Of a stretch of 64,000 bases of DNA, positions 1 through 9,012 are shown piece after piece; the stretch's first letter is position 1; each line of letters starts with the position of its first letter. Made by a program: the position numbers and the translations under genes. Source of the stretch: Chloroflexota bacterium (lineage in GTDB: Bacteria > Chloroflexota > UBA11872); contig JAPOVQ010000006.1 of the NCBI GenBank assembly GCA_026708035.1, positions 1 to 64,000 of the forward strand, written 5' to 3'. A model generated the notes under the pieces. That model saw nothing but the letters and a program-made list of their open reading frames with translations, was not told the DNA's origin and made no database searches.

Positions 1-236
1 ACGCCCCGGACACCCTAGGCGAGACGACCTACGACATCCATCTGAACGACAACGCCTACTGGCGGAATGTGCCAGCGAACGTGTGGAACTACCGGCTGGG
101 CGGCTACCAGGTGCTGAAGAAGTGGTTGTCGTATCGGGAGCGGAAGGTGTTAGGGCGCGCGCTGAAGGTGGAGGAGGTGGGGTACTTCAGTGAGGTGGTG
201 CGGCGGGTCGAGGCGATTCTGCTGGCGAAGAAGTAG
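1..236 (+). CDS. Type ISP restriction-modification enzyme, C-terminal fragment (partial)
   Basis: Open from the left edge to a TAG at 234-236 (frame beginning at base 3, 77 residues visible). The visible part has the tail typical of type ISP / LlaBIII-like enzymes: a W-N-Y-x-L-G-G-Y-Q-V-L-K-K-W-L stretch followed by S-Y-R-E and a short helix ending E-V-V-R-R-V. In the family this lies in the C-terminal specificity region, after nuclease, helicase and methyltransferase domains that would lie outside the window. The full enzyme would cut and methylate DNA on its own. It forms the left end of a defence island. Identification rests on the tail only; a stand-alone methyltransferase with the same specificity domain is the alternative. 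Confidence 0.75.
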   Translation, partial: APDTLGETTYDIHLNDNAYWRNVPANVWNYRLGGYQVLKKWLSYRERKVLGRALKVEEVGYFSEVVRRVEAILLAKK

Positions 237-682
237 CGCTCACTGGCAGAAGGCAGCGAGGCAGATTTTCGAAACAGGGAGCACTGTGGAAAACAGGTTG
301 ATGCAACGCAACACTATCGTACACTGTATGAATACTAATGGCAGGCTCAGATCCGGCCATATGCGAAAGGCTTGCCACACTACGAAAGGGGCTTGGTCGT
401 CACTCTCCATAGGTCAATAGGCGGTGGGAGCCTGTGGGAGACCCAGATTTGGCGTTGGGAGCAAGGGCATCCGTGGACAGTGGTCCACCGCCCACACAGG
501 ACGGGCGCATCCGGCGCATCGCGCGCTTGCGGCGCTTTGGGCGTTGGAGTATTTTCCCGCAGCATTCTTGCGTGCCCCCAATGGGGTCGCCCTGGACGGC
601 GCTACTCGGGAGGGCCTCAGATTCACGTTCGCGGTTCACGGCTTGCGCCAACCGCATCCCGCAGATTGGCACCAGTCGTCGC
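237..682. other. Intergenic, no convincing gene
   Basis: About 450 bases between the restriction gene and the next credible start. Several overlapping short frames are open here on both strands, but none has a recognisable protein or a ribosome site. The downstream frame is open from 434 and an in-frame ATG lies at 581, so part of this stretch could belong to that gene. Confidence 0.5.
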
Positions 683-1198
683 GTGACGTCCGCAGACGCT
701 GAAGAAACCCTGTGCGACTTCCTGGAACGCTACCCTCCGCGCCCGTATCGACGCAGAGGCGCAGCCAACTATCCCGCTGCCGAACTGGCGACGGTGACGA
801 ATGCTGATGGTCTCCTGTACCTGAACGAGGTGCCGGCGCAGATGCCACAGGGGAGCCCACGGCGATCCCACACGGATGATGGCCAGAATTGTCATTTGTG
901 GGTTATCGACGAGCGCGGACGGCCGTGCATATCGCAAGAGCCTCTGAGTCGGCTAGGCCCCGGCAAGCTTCATCACACAAACCTGACGGGTGGAGGCAAG
1001 GCGTCGATTGGGGGAGAAATCTGGTTCGGGACGCTGCCCTTCGTATACCTATCCGGCTCATCCGGTCGATATCCGCCTACGGGACGAGACCACCTAGGGG
1101 GTGCCGAACGCCTCTTTCGTGCTGTAGGCTTTGATGTGCACTCGCTGGGCTGGGATCCAGAGACCGACAGACCCCAGCGTGTCTGGCTCGAACGGTGA
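683..1198 (+). CDS. Orphan protein paired with an XRE/ImmA protease
   Basis: About 171 residues from a GTG at 683; in-frame alternatives are ATG 581 and GTG 434. The residues before 683 look like translated noncoding DNA, and no good ribosome site helps decide. The C-terminal half is the convincing part: H-H-T-N-L-T-G-G-G-K, a G-G-E-I-W-F segment, Y-L-S-G-S-S-G-R-Y-P-P, and near the end G-F-D-V-H-S-L-G-W-D. These glycine- and histidine-rich motifs resemble an uncharacterised family that I believe occurs next to XRE/ImmA genes, but I cannot name a function. Its TGA overlaps the GTG of the next gene (GTGA at 1195-1198), so the two are almost certainly co-translated. It could be the effector whose partner is the downstream regulator/protease. 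Confidence 0.55.
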   Translation: MTSADAEETLCDFLERYPPRPYRRRGAANYPAAELATVTNADGLLYLNEVPAQMPQGSPRRSHTDDGQNCHLWVIDERGRPCISQEPLSRLGPGKLHHTNLTGGGKASIGGEIWFGTLPFVYLSGSSGRYPPTGRDHLGGAERLFRAVGFDVHSLGWDPETDRPQRVWLER

Positions 1199-2571
1199 TT
1201 GGCGGTAGGGGAGTGAACGAAGCCACCACGACGCTGTTCGTAAGAGGTAAGTACCAACTCGCCCGATACGAGCTGGGAAGTTCCGCGACGGGCCGTCGCC
1301 TGACTGAGCGTGAGGTTCTTGAGGCATACGGCCCCCGGGTATTTGCCGAGATTGATGACCAGTTGTCTGCCGTGCTGCTAGCGCGCGCCGGCGCAATCGA
1401 ACATGCGATTCGCGAACAGCGCGATGCGTTGGGCGTGACACGCGCTGAGCTCGCACGCGCCGCGAATGTCGACCGTGAAATCATTGATCGAGCAGAGACT
1501 GACACCGAACAGCTCGAGTTGAGGGACCTTGAGCACTTGGCATTCGTACTTGGCCTCGATCCCGCCAAGCTGAGCATTGACGAGCGCGCGGGTTCGGATC
1601 CTGATTTGGGCGTCAGGCTGCGCGTCCTAGAGATCGAGCGCGTCGCAACTCCCACCAGTGCTCGGCTCAGCGCCCGGACCGTGTTGCGCTTCTCAGAAGC
1701 CGCTTCGATTATCAGGTCGCAGCTTCTGCTTCAGCGTTGGTTGGGAAAGCAAAGCGAGGCGGCGAGATTTGAGGCCTCGCCCAACTACGGTCCTCCGGCT
1801 TGGCGGGCGGGATATGCGCTTGCCGGACAGGCACGGGATCGGTTGGGGATCGGTCTTGAACCAATCGAGTCGATGCGGGACCTAGTCGAGGGCCGCCTTG
1901 GCATCCCGATCATTCAGGTTCCACTCCCACCGGAGATTGCGGGTGCCACAATCTCGTCGCAGGGTCAGCGAGGCATCGTGCTCAACGTGGATGGACGGAA
2001 CGAGAATGTGTGGATTCGCCGAACGACGCTCGCGCATGAACTGGGGCATATCCTCTTTGATCCCGAAGAGCAACTTGCAAATGTCCGTGTCGACAGCTAC
2101 GAGCAAATCGCGCGCGACGCCGAGCACGACAGCCAGTTGCCGGACTATGTGGAACAACGAGCCAACGCCTTTGCAGTTGAGTTCCTCGCTCCACGGGAAG
2201 CTGTGAGGCAACTCGTGCCGAGCCCTGCGCAAGTGAGCGCAGTAAGTGTTGAGCGGGTGATGTCGGACTTCGGAATTGGCAGAGCCGCAGCACGCTTCCA
2301 CGTGGGGAACGCCTGGTGGGGAGAGGCCGAGTTACCTGTCGAGTCAGCTATTCAGACGACGCCTACAGATGACCAGAAAGCGGCCGAAAACTTTGCGCTG
2401 GACTACTTCCAACCGATTGTCACGCCTGAGCAGCGGCGTGGTCGCTTCGCCTTTCTGGCGGCGGAAGCGGTTGAAAAAAGGCTAATTACACACGATACGG
2501 CAGCTCAGTACCTTGCCTGCACAGAGAACGAAATCAGGGATGCCCTTCCTGTTTTACTCGACCTAGCGTAG
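1195..2571 (+). CDS. XRE-type HTH regulator fused to ImmA/IrrE zinc metallopeptidase
   Basis: 458 residues from a GTG that overlaps the upstream stop. Residues about 65-127 form a Cro/C1-type helix-turn-helix (R-E-Q-R-D-A-L-G-V-T-R-A-E-L-A-R-A-A, then recognition helix and L-E-H-L-A-F-V-L-G-L-D). The central part carries the gluzincin signature H-E-L-G-H at 281-285 and, about 40 residues on, E-Q-R-A-N-A-F-A-V-E-F-L, where the third zinc ligand is expected. This is the ImmA/IrrE (DUF955) fold. Known members cleave repressors or act as damage-sensing regulators, and HTH-ImmA fusions often sit in phage, conjugative or toxin-antitoxin loci. Here it is coupled to an orphan gene and precedes the CRISPR-Cas operon by about 250 bases. 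It may regulate its own module or cas3; which one cannot be seen from sequence. Confidence 0.85.
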   Translation: MIGGRGVNEATTTLFVRGKYQLARYELGSSATGRRLTEREVLEAYGPRVFAEIDDQLSAVLLARAGAIEHAIREQRDALGVTRAELARAANVDREIIDRAETDTEQLELRDLEHLAFVLGLDPAKLSIDERAGSDPDLGVRLRVLEIERVATPTSARLSARTVLRFSEAASIIRSQLLLQRWLGKQSEAARFEASPNYGPPAWRAGYALAGQARDRLGIGLEPIESMRDLVEGRLGIPIIQVPLPPEIAGATISSQGQRGIVLNVDGRNENVWIRRTTLAHELGHILFDPEEQLANVRVDSYEQIARDAEHDSQLPDYVEQRANAFAVEFLAPREAVRQLVPSPAQVSAVSVERVMSDFGIGRAAARFHVGNAWWGEAELPVESAIQTTPTDDQKAAENFALDYFQPIVTPEQRRGRFAFLAAEAVEKRLITHDTAAQYLACTENEIRDALPVLLDLA

Positions 2572-2588
2572 TTGCCAATCTTGGTATT

Positions 2589-2602
2589 TCCCTTGCAAGG
2601 GA
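2589..2602. promoter_or_regulatory. 14-bp perfect palindrome downstream of the XRE/ImmA gene
   Basis: TCCCTTGCAAGGGA is self-complementary over all 14 bases. It lies 18 bases after the XRE/ImmA stop and about 215 bases before cas3. There is no loop and no T-run, so it is a better candidate operator (for example for the adjacent HTH protein) than a terminator. The rest of the 2572-2817 gap shows no gene or clear promoter; a TATAAG lies only a few bases before the cas3 start. Confidence 0.35.
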
Positions 2603-2817
2603 TAATGGAGTCTTTGCCGCCGGCACTACAGCCTGACTCTGTTGGACAAGGTGGAATGTCTCAATCAATCTGAATAGAATCATACGGGCCGAGCGCTACG
2701 TGGCCGCGACGTAGGTCCGGCGCGAGGCGCTAACCACAGCCACCGTGAATGTTCGCAAACCCGACGCTGAATAAAACGGGCCGAAGCGCCCGCGATCACT
2801 CACAAGTATAAGCTCCA

Positions 2818-5652
2818 ATGCAGACGTCTGAATGTCATCGATTGCTCTCCCTCTGGGCCAAGATGAGTCGGAACTACGATTCGCCTACCTATCACCCGCT
2901 GCTGTGTCACATGATCGACGTCTCAATGGTGGCGCGAGAAATGTGGACCTCTGCGCTCTCACCCGGGCAGCGGAGTGAGGCAGCAATAACCCTGGGATTC
3001 GGCAGTGATGATGAGGCTGCTGGGCGTTGGTTCGCGTTGTTTGCCGGACTCCATGACCTAGGCAAGGCCTCGCCATCGTTTCAGCTCCAGGTAGGACGCG
3101 TACGCAGCAAAGTTGCAGAACGTCTGTATAGTGTCGGACTACGGTGGGGACAGATTCCGATCAATCCGCCTCTGCACGGAACGATAACTGCTGCCACTCT
3201 GCCCAATATACTAGAAAACGAATTTGGCCTGAACGCGCAAGGATCCAAACGTATTGCGGTAGTTGTTGGCGGGCATCACGGTGTTCTACCTCGTACATCC
3301 GACATCAATAATGTCCGAAGTACTGCCCTAGGGACGCGTGAATGGGATGTTCTCAGGAGAGATATTGTCAAGTGGCTGGCTGAAGTCCTGGATGTTCCCC
3401 GTGACCGTATCCCTGGCGACATCAGCAATGCTACGGCGATGGCTCTGGCCGGATTCGTGAGCATCGCGGACTGGATAGGCTCCAACACCGATTACTTTGA
3501 CTACGCTTGCCCATCTGACCTGAGCGCATACGCGCGCGGCGCGGCCGATATCGCTCGGCAAGCGCTCGACGATCTGGGCTGGGTCCACCAGCCGCGACCA
3601 CGCGGCGTCCAGGAATTCAAGAAGCTATTCCCTCACATAGCGGTACCCAACGAGCTGCAACGGACGGTCGCATTGTGTGTGCGAGAGATCGATGCACCCG
3701 GTTTGGTCATCATCGAGTCGCCCATGGGCGAGGGTAAGACCGAAGCCTCGATGTATCTGGCCGACTATTGGGCTGAGTCCGCGGGCCGGCACGGGTGCTA
3801 TTTCGCCTTGCCGACCCAGGCGACCAGCAATCAGATGTTTGGCAGGGTTCGGGATTTTCTGTACGGACAATATACCGGCGACCAGGTTCAGCTGCAGTTG
3901 CTCCATGGCCATGCCTCGCTGTCCGCGGAGTTCCAGGTGCTGCGTCGCAACCACCGGACCTTTACACCCACCGGGATTGACCAGGACGCCAATGCACGGG
4001 ACACCAACGACGCTGGAGTGATTGCAGCAGAGTGGTTCACACACCGCAAACGCGGGCTGCTGGCACCGTTCGGCGTGGGCACCATCGACCAGGTGCTGCT
4101 GGCGGCGCTCCAGACCAAGCACGTCTTTGTCCGGCTGTTTGGCTTGGCGTGGAAGACCGTCATCGTGGATGAGGTCCACGCCTACGACGCCTATATGCTC
4201 ACGCTGCTGGAGCGGTTGCTGGAATGGCTGGCGGCCCTCGGCTCGCCGGTGGTGCTACTCTCCGCGACCCTTCCTCGCAACCGGCGTGAGGCGCTGCTCG
4301 CGGCGTACCTGAAGGGCCTCGGCAATGAAGCTGGACCTGAAACGGCGGCGCTCCAGACGACATATCCGCGTATCTCCTGGGCGTCGGCCAGCTCACCTCG
4401 CGGGGCTCAGACGGTGCAGGCCTCGCGCGGCGCGAAGACGATCGCCTTGGAGTGGACAGATGGTGCCCTACCCGACCACGACGTCGCGTCGTTTCCCTTG
4501 GGTGAGCGCCTAAAACGCGCCTTGGCGCAGGGCGGATGCGCCGCCGTCATCTGCAACACCGTACGCCGTGCCCAGGATATCTACCTCGCCCTCAAGCCCT
4601 ACTTCCCGAATATTGCCGACGATGGCTGTCCCGAGTTGGACCTGCTGCACGCCCGCTATCTCTTCGAGGACCGGGAGGCACGCGAGCAGCGCGCGCTTGC
4701 CCGTTTCGGTAAGCCAGACGGAACCGTGACAGATGCCACCGGCAAGGAGCGCGCGGTCCAGCGTCCGTCCAGCGCCGTCCTAGTGTCCACGCAGGTCATC
4801 GAGCAGAGTCTGGACCTGGACTTCGATCTGATGGTGTCGGACATGGCCCCCGCCGACTTGTTGCTCCAGCGCACCGGCCGGCTCCACCGGCACCAGCGTT
4901 CCCGCTCCCACGGCGTGGAGCATCCGCGTCTACTGGTTTGCCGCCCGGAGCCGAGCGACGGCGTGCCTCAGTTTGAGGCGGGCACGAAAGCCGTCTATGA
5001 CCAACATGTGCTGCTGCGCTCTTGGCTAGCCCTTCGCGATCGCCAGACCATCCGCGTGCCCGACGACGTGGAGGAGATGATCGAGAACGTGTACGACGAC
5101 CGTTCGCCTGTCGACTTGTCCGAGCGGCTTCGGGAAGAATGGCAAGACACACGGAACGATTTAGAGGAGGCAATTGAAAAGGAGCGCGAGGAGGCAAGAA
5201 ACCGTTGGATCAAAGCTCCTGCATATAGCGGACAACTCTGGCGGCTGGCAGCAGATCCACATGAGGAGGATTCCCCAGACTTTCATCAGGCTTATCAGGC
5301 CCTGACGCGGCTTGCTCCTCCCAGCGCGTCGGTGGTCCTGCTTTTTGGGAGCCGGGACGCCGCATTTTGGGACGCAGACCACAGCGAATCCGTGGATATG
5401 GATGTCGTACCGGCGGGTGATTCGGTTGTACGCTTCCTAAGACGGTCAGTGTCAATTTCCGACAAGCGCGTGGTGTTTCAGCTCCTTGAACAATCACCGC
5501 CGGCAAACTGGCGCCGGATGGCGTTGCTAAGGAATCACCGAGCAGTCTTCCTGAATAGTGCTGGCGTTTCCGATGAAATCGGTTCCTATAGGATTGTGCT
5601 GGATGGTGAGACTGGCGCGAGGGTGGTAAGCACGAGCGAGGAATGCCTGTGA
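2818..5652 (+). CDS. cas3: CRISPR-associated nuclease-helicase Cas3 (type I-E)
   Basis: 944 residues from ATG 2818. An N-terminal HD nuclease domain carries the early histidine motif, H79-D80 in L-H-D-L-G-K-A-S, and H153-H154 in G-G-H-H-G. A superfamily 2 helicase follows: Walker A P-M-G-E-G-K-T at 302-308, DEVH box at 451-454, S-A-T at 482-484, and motif VI Q-R-T-G-R at 684-688. In type I-E systems Cas3 is recruited by Cascade after R-loop formation and degrades the displaced strand, then the target, while translocating 3' to 5'. All key nuclease and helicase residues that I can place are present, so the protein looks active. It is first in the operon and its end overlaps cas8e by 10 bases, showing translational coupling. 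Confidence 0.97.
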   Translation: MQTSECHRLLSLWAKMSRNYDSPTYHPLLCHMIDVSMVAREMWTSALSPGQRSEAAITLGFGSDDEAAGRWFALFAGLHDLGKASPSFQLQVGRVRSKVAERLYSVGLRWGQIPINPPLHGTITAATLPNILENEFGLNAQGSKRIAVVVGGHHGVLPRTSDINNVRSTALGTREWDVLRRDIVKWLAEVLDVPRDRIPGDISNATAMALAGFVSIADWIGSNTDYFDYACPSDLSAYARGAADIARQALDDLGWVHQPRPRGVQEFKKLFPHIAVPNELQRTVALCVREIDAPGLVIIESPMGEGKTEASMYLADYWAESAGRHGCYFALPTQATSNQMFGRVRDFLYGQYTGDQVQLQLLHGHASLSAEFQVLRRNHRTFTPTGIDQDANARDTNDAGVIAAEWFTHRKRGLLAPFGVGTIDQVLLAALQTKHVFVRLFGLAWKTVIVDEVHAYDAYMLTLLERLLEWLAALGSPVVLLSATLPRNRREALLAAYLKGLGNEAGPETAALQTTYPRISWASASSPRGAQTVQASRGAKTIALEWTDGALPDHDVASFPLGERLKRALAQGGCAAVICNTVRRAQDIYLALKPYFPNIADDGCPELDLLHARYLFEDREAREQRALARFGKPDGTVTDATGKERAVQRPSSAVLVSTQVIEQSLDLDFDLMVSDMAPADLLLQRTGRLHRHQRSRSHGVEHPRLLVCRPEPSDGVPQFEAGTKAVYDQHVLLRSWLALRDRQTIRVPDDVEEMIENVYDDRSPVDLSERLREEWQDTRNDLEEAIEKEREEARNRWIKAPAYSGQLWRLAADPHEEDSPDFHQAYQALTRLAPPSASVVLLFGSRDAAFWDADHSESVDMDVVPAGDSVVRFLRRSVSISDKRVVFQLLEQSPPANWRRMALLRNHRAVFLNSAGVSDEIGSYRIVLDGETGARVVSTSEECL

Positions 5653-7226
5653 CGGCGTCATTCAACCTGATAGATGAGCCTTGGGTTCCCTGCGCCATGC
5701 TCGACGGGTCGCGCCAAACCTTGGGTTTGCGCGACGTGCTGGCGCGCGCGCACGACATAGCCGAGATCAATGGGGAATCACCGCTGGTGATTGCCGCACT
5801 CCACCGGTTGCTTCTTGCAGTGCTCTACCGAAACTTTAGTGTGCAGTCGACAGAAGACTGGCGATCTCTTTGGGAGCGAGGAGAGTGGGACGCATGCCAC
5901 CTTGATGCATATTTCGAGCAATGGCGCTGTCGCTTTGATCTGTTCGACGAAGATAAGCCCTTCTATCAAGTGTCCGGCCTCGATTGGGATAAGGGATCCT
6001 CTTCAGCTCGGCTATTATTTCACCAGGACAATAATGCCACGTTGTTCACGCACTTGTCTGCATCTGAACCGCCGAGACTTACACCAGCGGAATCTGTTCG
6101 TCTACTTATGGGATTCATGGCGTTTGATGTTGGTGGACTCAAGACATCTGAACGCGGTCGGCAATCGGCCAAGGCCGCGATGCTGAACAAGGGCGCGGTC
6201 GTGCTTGTTAAAGGCGAGACCTTGTTCAAGACTCTCATGCTGAATCTATGCCGGTATGATCCCGAAGATGGTGAGCCATGGGACTTTGACAGCGAGAACG
6301 ATATTCCAGCGTGGGAGCGGAGTGAAGAGACCCGACCGGCCGACAGAAGGCCCGATGGTTACCTCGACCTGCTCACTTGGCAGAGCCGCCGCATTCGCCT
6401 CCAGCCGCAGTTGGATGAAGACGGAAGCACAATCGTTAAGAACGTTGTTATCATGAAGGGATTTCAGCCTTCTGAGGGCTACACCATTCGAGGTAAGGAG
6501 ACAATGTTGGCCTTCCAGGAGAATCCAAGAGCCACGGGGAAGCAGGACCCGTGGCCTGCCGTGACCTTGAAGGAAGGCAGGGCGTTGTGGCGTGACAGTC
6601 TTGCGCTGTTTTATATGAGGAGTGTCAATTCAGATCGACCGCAAGTCCTTGACTGGCTGTCTGACCTGGTGAGCGAAGGCATCATTTCCCGATCCACGAC
6701 AATTCCAGTAGATCTTCTTGGCCTTGGGAGCAACCGTGCAAAGATTGAATTCTGGCGGCATGAGCGGCTGCCGTTGCCTCTTGCGTACCTGGACAATAAC
6801 GACCTGGTCGACAAGCTAGGGGACGCCCGGGACTTGGCGGAAGGCGTTGCCCGAGGCTTGAATTCAGTTCTCTGGACAATGGCTGTGAGGATTCTTGCAG
6901 CAAGCCAAGAGGGGAATCCTGAGCGGAACGCCGTGGAGAACTTTGTCAACTACCTTGGTGCGGAACGGGCCTACTGGCCGCGTCTGGAGGAGCCTTTCAA
7001 ACAGCTCATGACGGATCTGCCCGCTGATCTTGACGCGGATGGCGATTATGGCGGCAGGCAGCTTCCCAAGTGGCGCGATAGGCTTCGTCGCACGCTTTGG
7101 GATGCTTTCCATGAGGCCACGCGCGGACTGGAGCGCTCGCCGCGCACGTTCAAGGCGGTGGCCGTCGCCGAGCGGCGGCTAGCGGCTAGAACGCGAGAGT
7201 ACTTATCGGTGCAGGAAGAGGCCTGA
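5643..7226 (+). CDS. casA: Cascade large subunit Cse1/Cas8e
   Basis: 527 residues. It begins with the family's typical start F-N-L-I-D-E-P-W-V-P followed by a L-R-D-V-L-A-R-A block and the E-I-N-G-E-S-P hallmark. Cse1 is the large subunit of the type I-E Cascade complex; it recognises the PAM, opens target DNA and contacts Cas3. Its length is close to that of the E. coli protein (about 500). The start codon lies inside the end of cas3 (overlap 5643-5652), and the gene is followed after 3 bases by cse2. Its placement between cas3 and cse2 is the standard I-E order. Confidence 0.95.
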   Translation: MPVTASFNLIDEPWVPCAMLDGSRQTLGLRDVLARAHDIAEINGESPLVIAALHRLLLAVLYRNFSVQSTEDWRSLWERGEWDACHLDAYFEQWRCRFDLFDEDKPFYQVSGLDWDKGSSSARLLFHQDNNATLFTHLSASEPPRLTPAESVRLLMGFMAFDVGGLKTSERGRQSAKAAMLNKGAVVLVKGETLFKTLMLNLCRYDPEDGEPWDFDSENDIPAWERSEETRPADRRPDGYLDLLTWQSRRIRLQPQLDEDGSTIVKNVVIMKGFQPSEGYTIRGKETMLAFQENPRATGKQDPWPAVTLKEGRALWRDSLALFYMRSVNSDRPQVLDWLSDLVSEGIISRSTTIPVDLLGLGSNRAKIEFWRHERLPLPLAYLDNNDLVDKLGDARDLAEGVARGLNSVLWTMAVRILAASQEGNPERNAVENFVNYLGAERAYWPRLEEPFKQLMTDLPADLDADGDYGGRQLPKWRDRLRRTLWDAFHEATRGLERSPRTFKAVAVAERRLAARTREYLSVQEEA

Positions 7227-7229
7227 GGC

Positions 7230-7760
7230 ATGTCGCAGGGGTACGGATCGGTGCATGGCGGAAGGGATCGAGCATTTGTTGCCCGGTTGCAGCGCTTGGT
7301 GACGGAGGACGACCGCGGCGCGTTGGCCATGCTGCGGCGGGGGCTGCGCAGAGCGCCCGGCAACGAGCCGGCGATGCACAAATACGTGGTTCCCTGGCTC
7401 GGTGACGAGAAGGGGTGGCGAGAGGACGTGTTCTACTTGGTGGCGTCCATGTTCGCGTTCCATCCCACGAATTGGCCTGAGGATACCGAGGACAAGGACC
7501 CAAACCTCGGCGCGTCCTTTGCCCGGCTATCTCGGTCAGATGGAGGTTCGGTTGAAGCCGTCGAGCGCCGCTTCACCGTCTTGCTAAGCACCCACCAGGA
7601 AGACTTGCACGTCCAACTGCGCCATGCCGTCAGCTTGCTCAAGTCCAAAGATGTCCCCGTGGATTGGGTCCGACTGCTCAGCGACCTGCGCTGGTGGGGA
7701 AACGATGACCGAAGCGTGCAACGGCGCTGGGCCAAGGCCTTCTGGGGACAGACGCCCTAG
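7230..7760 (+). CDS. casB: Cascade small subunit Cse2/Cas11
   Basis: 176 residues from ATG 7230, 3 bases after the cas8e stop. The arginine-rich helix R-R-G-L-R-R-A-P-G and the later Y-L-V-A-S-M-F-A-F-H segment are typical of Cse2, an all-helical protein present in two copies along the belly of Cascade, where it stabilises the crRNA and displaced strand. The C-terminal W-V-R-L-L-S-D-L-R-W-W block, with a further tryptophan, is also characteristic. A 74-base gap separates it from cas7e, the widest spacing inside the operon. Confidence 0.92.
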   Translation: MSQGYGSVHGGRDRAFVARLQRLVTEDDRGALAMLRRGLRRAPGNEPAMHKYVVPWLGDEKGWREDVFYLVASMFAFHPTNWPEDTEDKDPNLGASFARLSRSDGGSVEAVERRFTVLLSTHQEDLHVQLRHAVSLLKSKDVPVDWVRLLSDLRWWGNDDRSVQRRWAKAFWGQTP

Positions 7761-7834
7761 CCGCAAACCGGGGAAGATGACGCCACCGGCGCGAACGCCG
7801 ATGAGTCGCAAGTCCGGGAAAGGACGATACGCCC

Positions 7835-9010
7835 ATGTTGGTTGAGCTTCACATCCTGCAGAACTTCGCGCCCGCCAATCTCAACCGTGACGACACCGGC
7901 ATGCCCAAGGACTGCGAGTTCGGCGGCTACCGCCGCGCCCGTATCTCCAGCCAGTGCTTCAAGCGGGCGGTGAGGCAAGAATTCGATGCGGGCCTCATAG
8001 AGCCGCAATTCCTCGCCGTTCGCACGAAGCGGCTGGTCGGCGAGCTTGTCGAACGACTCCAGGCACAAGGGAAGGACGCGCAAGCGGCGCAAGACGTGGT
8101 CAAATCTGCCCTTGGTGGAGTAGAGCTCACCGTCAACGACGATGGCAAGACTCAATACCTGCTGTTCCTCGGCAGCCAAGAGATCAGCAACCTGACGGAT
8201 CTGTGTGTTGCGCACTGGGATCAGCTTGTCAGCGCTGCCCCCGACGCGACACCGGATCAGGGAGGAACGACACGGCGGAGGGCAAAGAAAGTTGGCAAAG
8301 ACGCAGTTCCCAAGGAAGTTCGCGATGCCGCTGACGCCATCCTTGACGGCGGCAAGGCCGCCGACCTAGCCCTCTTTGGCCGCATGTTGGCAGACCTACC
8401 GGACAAGAACACAGACGCCGCTTCCCAGGTGGCGCACGCCATCTCAACCAACCGCATCAGCATGGAGCTGGACTACTACACCGCCGTCGACGACCTCAAG
8501 CCCGAGGACACGGCGGGCGCTGACATGATCGGGGCTGTCGGCTTCAACTCCGGTTGCTTCTATCGCTATTCGAACGTCGACATGCGCCAGCTCACGTCCA
8601 ATCTCCAGGGAGACGAGGAACTGGTGCGCCAGACCTTGGAAGCCTTCCTCCGCGCCTCGGTGAGCGCTGTGCCCACGGGCAAGCAGAACAGCATGGCCGC
8701 CCACAACCCGCCCTCCTTTGTCTTGGCCGTCGTGCGCAAGTCGTCGCTTTGGAACCTGGCCAACGCGTTCCTCAAACCGGTGAGGCCTCGCGAAGGCCAG
8801 GACCTCGCGGCTTGCTCCGTGGAGGCCCTGGACCGCTACTTGGGAAAGCTGTCCGCGATCTACGGCGACGATTCCATTGTTGGTGCCTGGGCCGTCTCGC
8901 TCGAAGACGACGGCGTTACCCACCTCAAGGACAGCCTGGTTCCCACCTTCGACGACTTGGTCTGCGGCGTTCTCGCCCACGCTGCGCCCGACGCCGGCAA
9001 CGCGGGCTGA
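7835..9010 (+). CDS. casC: Cascade backbone subunit Cas7e (Cse4/CasC)
   Basis: 391 residues. It begins with the Cas7e signature H-I-L-Q-N-F-A-P-A-N-L-N-R-D and continues G-G-Y-R-R-A-R-I-S-S-Q-C-F-K-R, the stretch that forms the RNA-binding palm. Six copies of Cas7e coat the crRNA spacer in Cascade. Later landmarks are an N-R-I-S-M-E-L-D-Y-Y-T-A-V-D-D segment and G-K-Q-N-S-M-A-A-H. At 391 residues it is slightly longer than the E. coli protein (about 363); the extra length includes a lysine/arginine-rich stretch around residues 145-160. cas5e starts 2 bases downstream. Confidence 0.96.
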   Translation: MLVELHILQNFAPANLNRDDTGMPKDCEFGGYRRARISSQCFKRAVRQEFDAGLIEPQFLAVRTKRLVGELVERLQAQGKDAQAAQDVVKSALGGVELTVNDDGKTQYLLFLGSQEISNLTDLCVAHWDQLVSAAPDATPDQGGTTRRRAKKVGKDAVPKEVRDAADAILDGGKAADLALFGRMLADLPDKNTDAASQVAHAISTNRISMELDYYTAVDDLKPEDTAGADMIGAVGFNSGCFYRYSNVDMRQLTSNLQGDEELVRQTLEAFLRASVSAVPTGKQNSMAAHNPPSFVLAVVRKSSLWNLANAFLKPVRPREGQDLAACSVEALDRYLGKLSAIYGDDSIVGAWAVSLEDDGVTHLKDSLVPTFDDLVCGVLAHAAPDAGNAG

Positions 9011-9012
9011 GC

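Noticed and set aside
434-682. N-terminal extension of the orphan gene
   Set aside because: Translated residues are arginine/serine/proline-rich and unlike the rest; kept only as an alternative.
2572-2817. Promoter for the cas operon (TATAAG near 2806)
   Set aside because: Too close to the cas3 start and with no -35 partner; not reported as a promoter.
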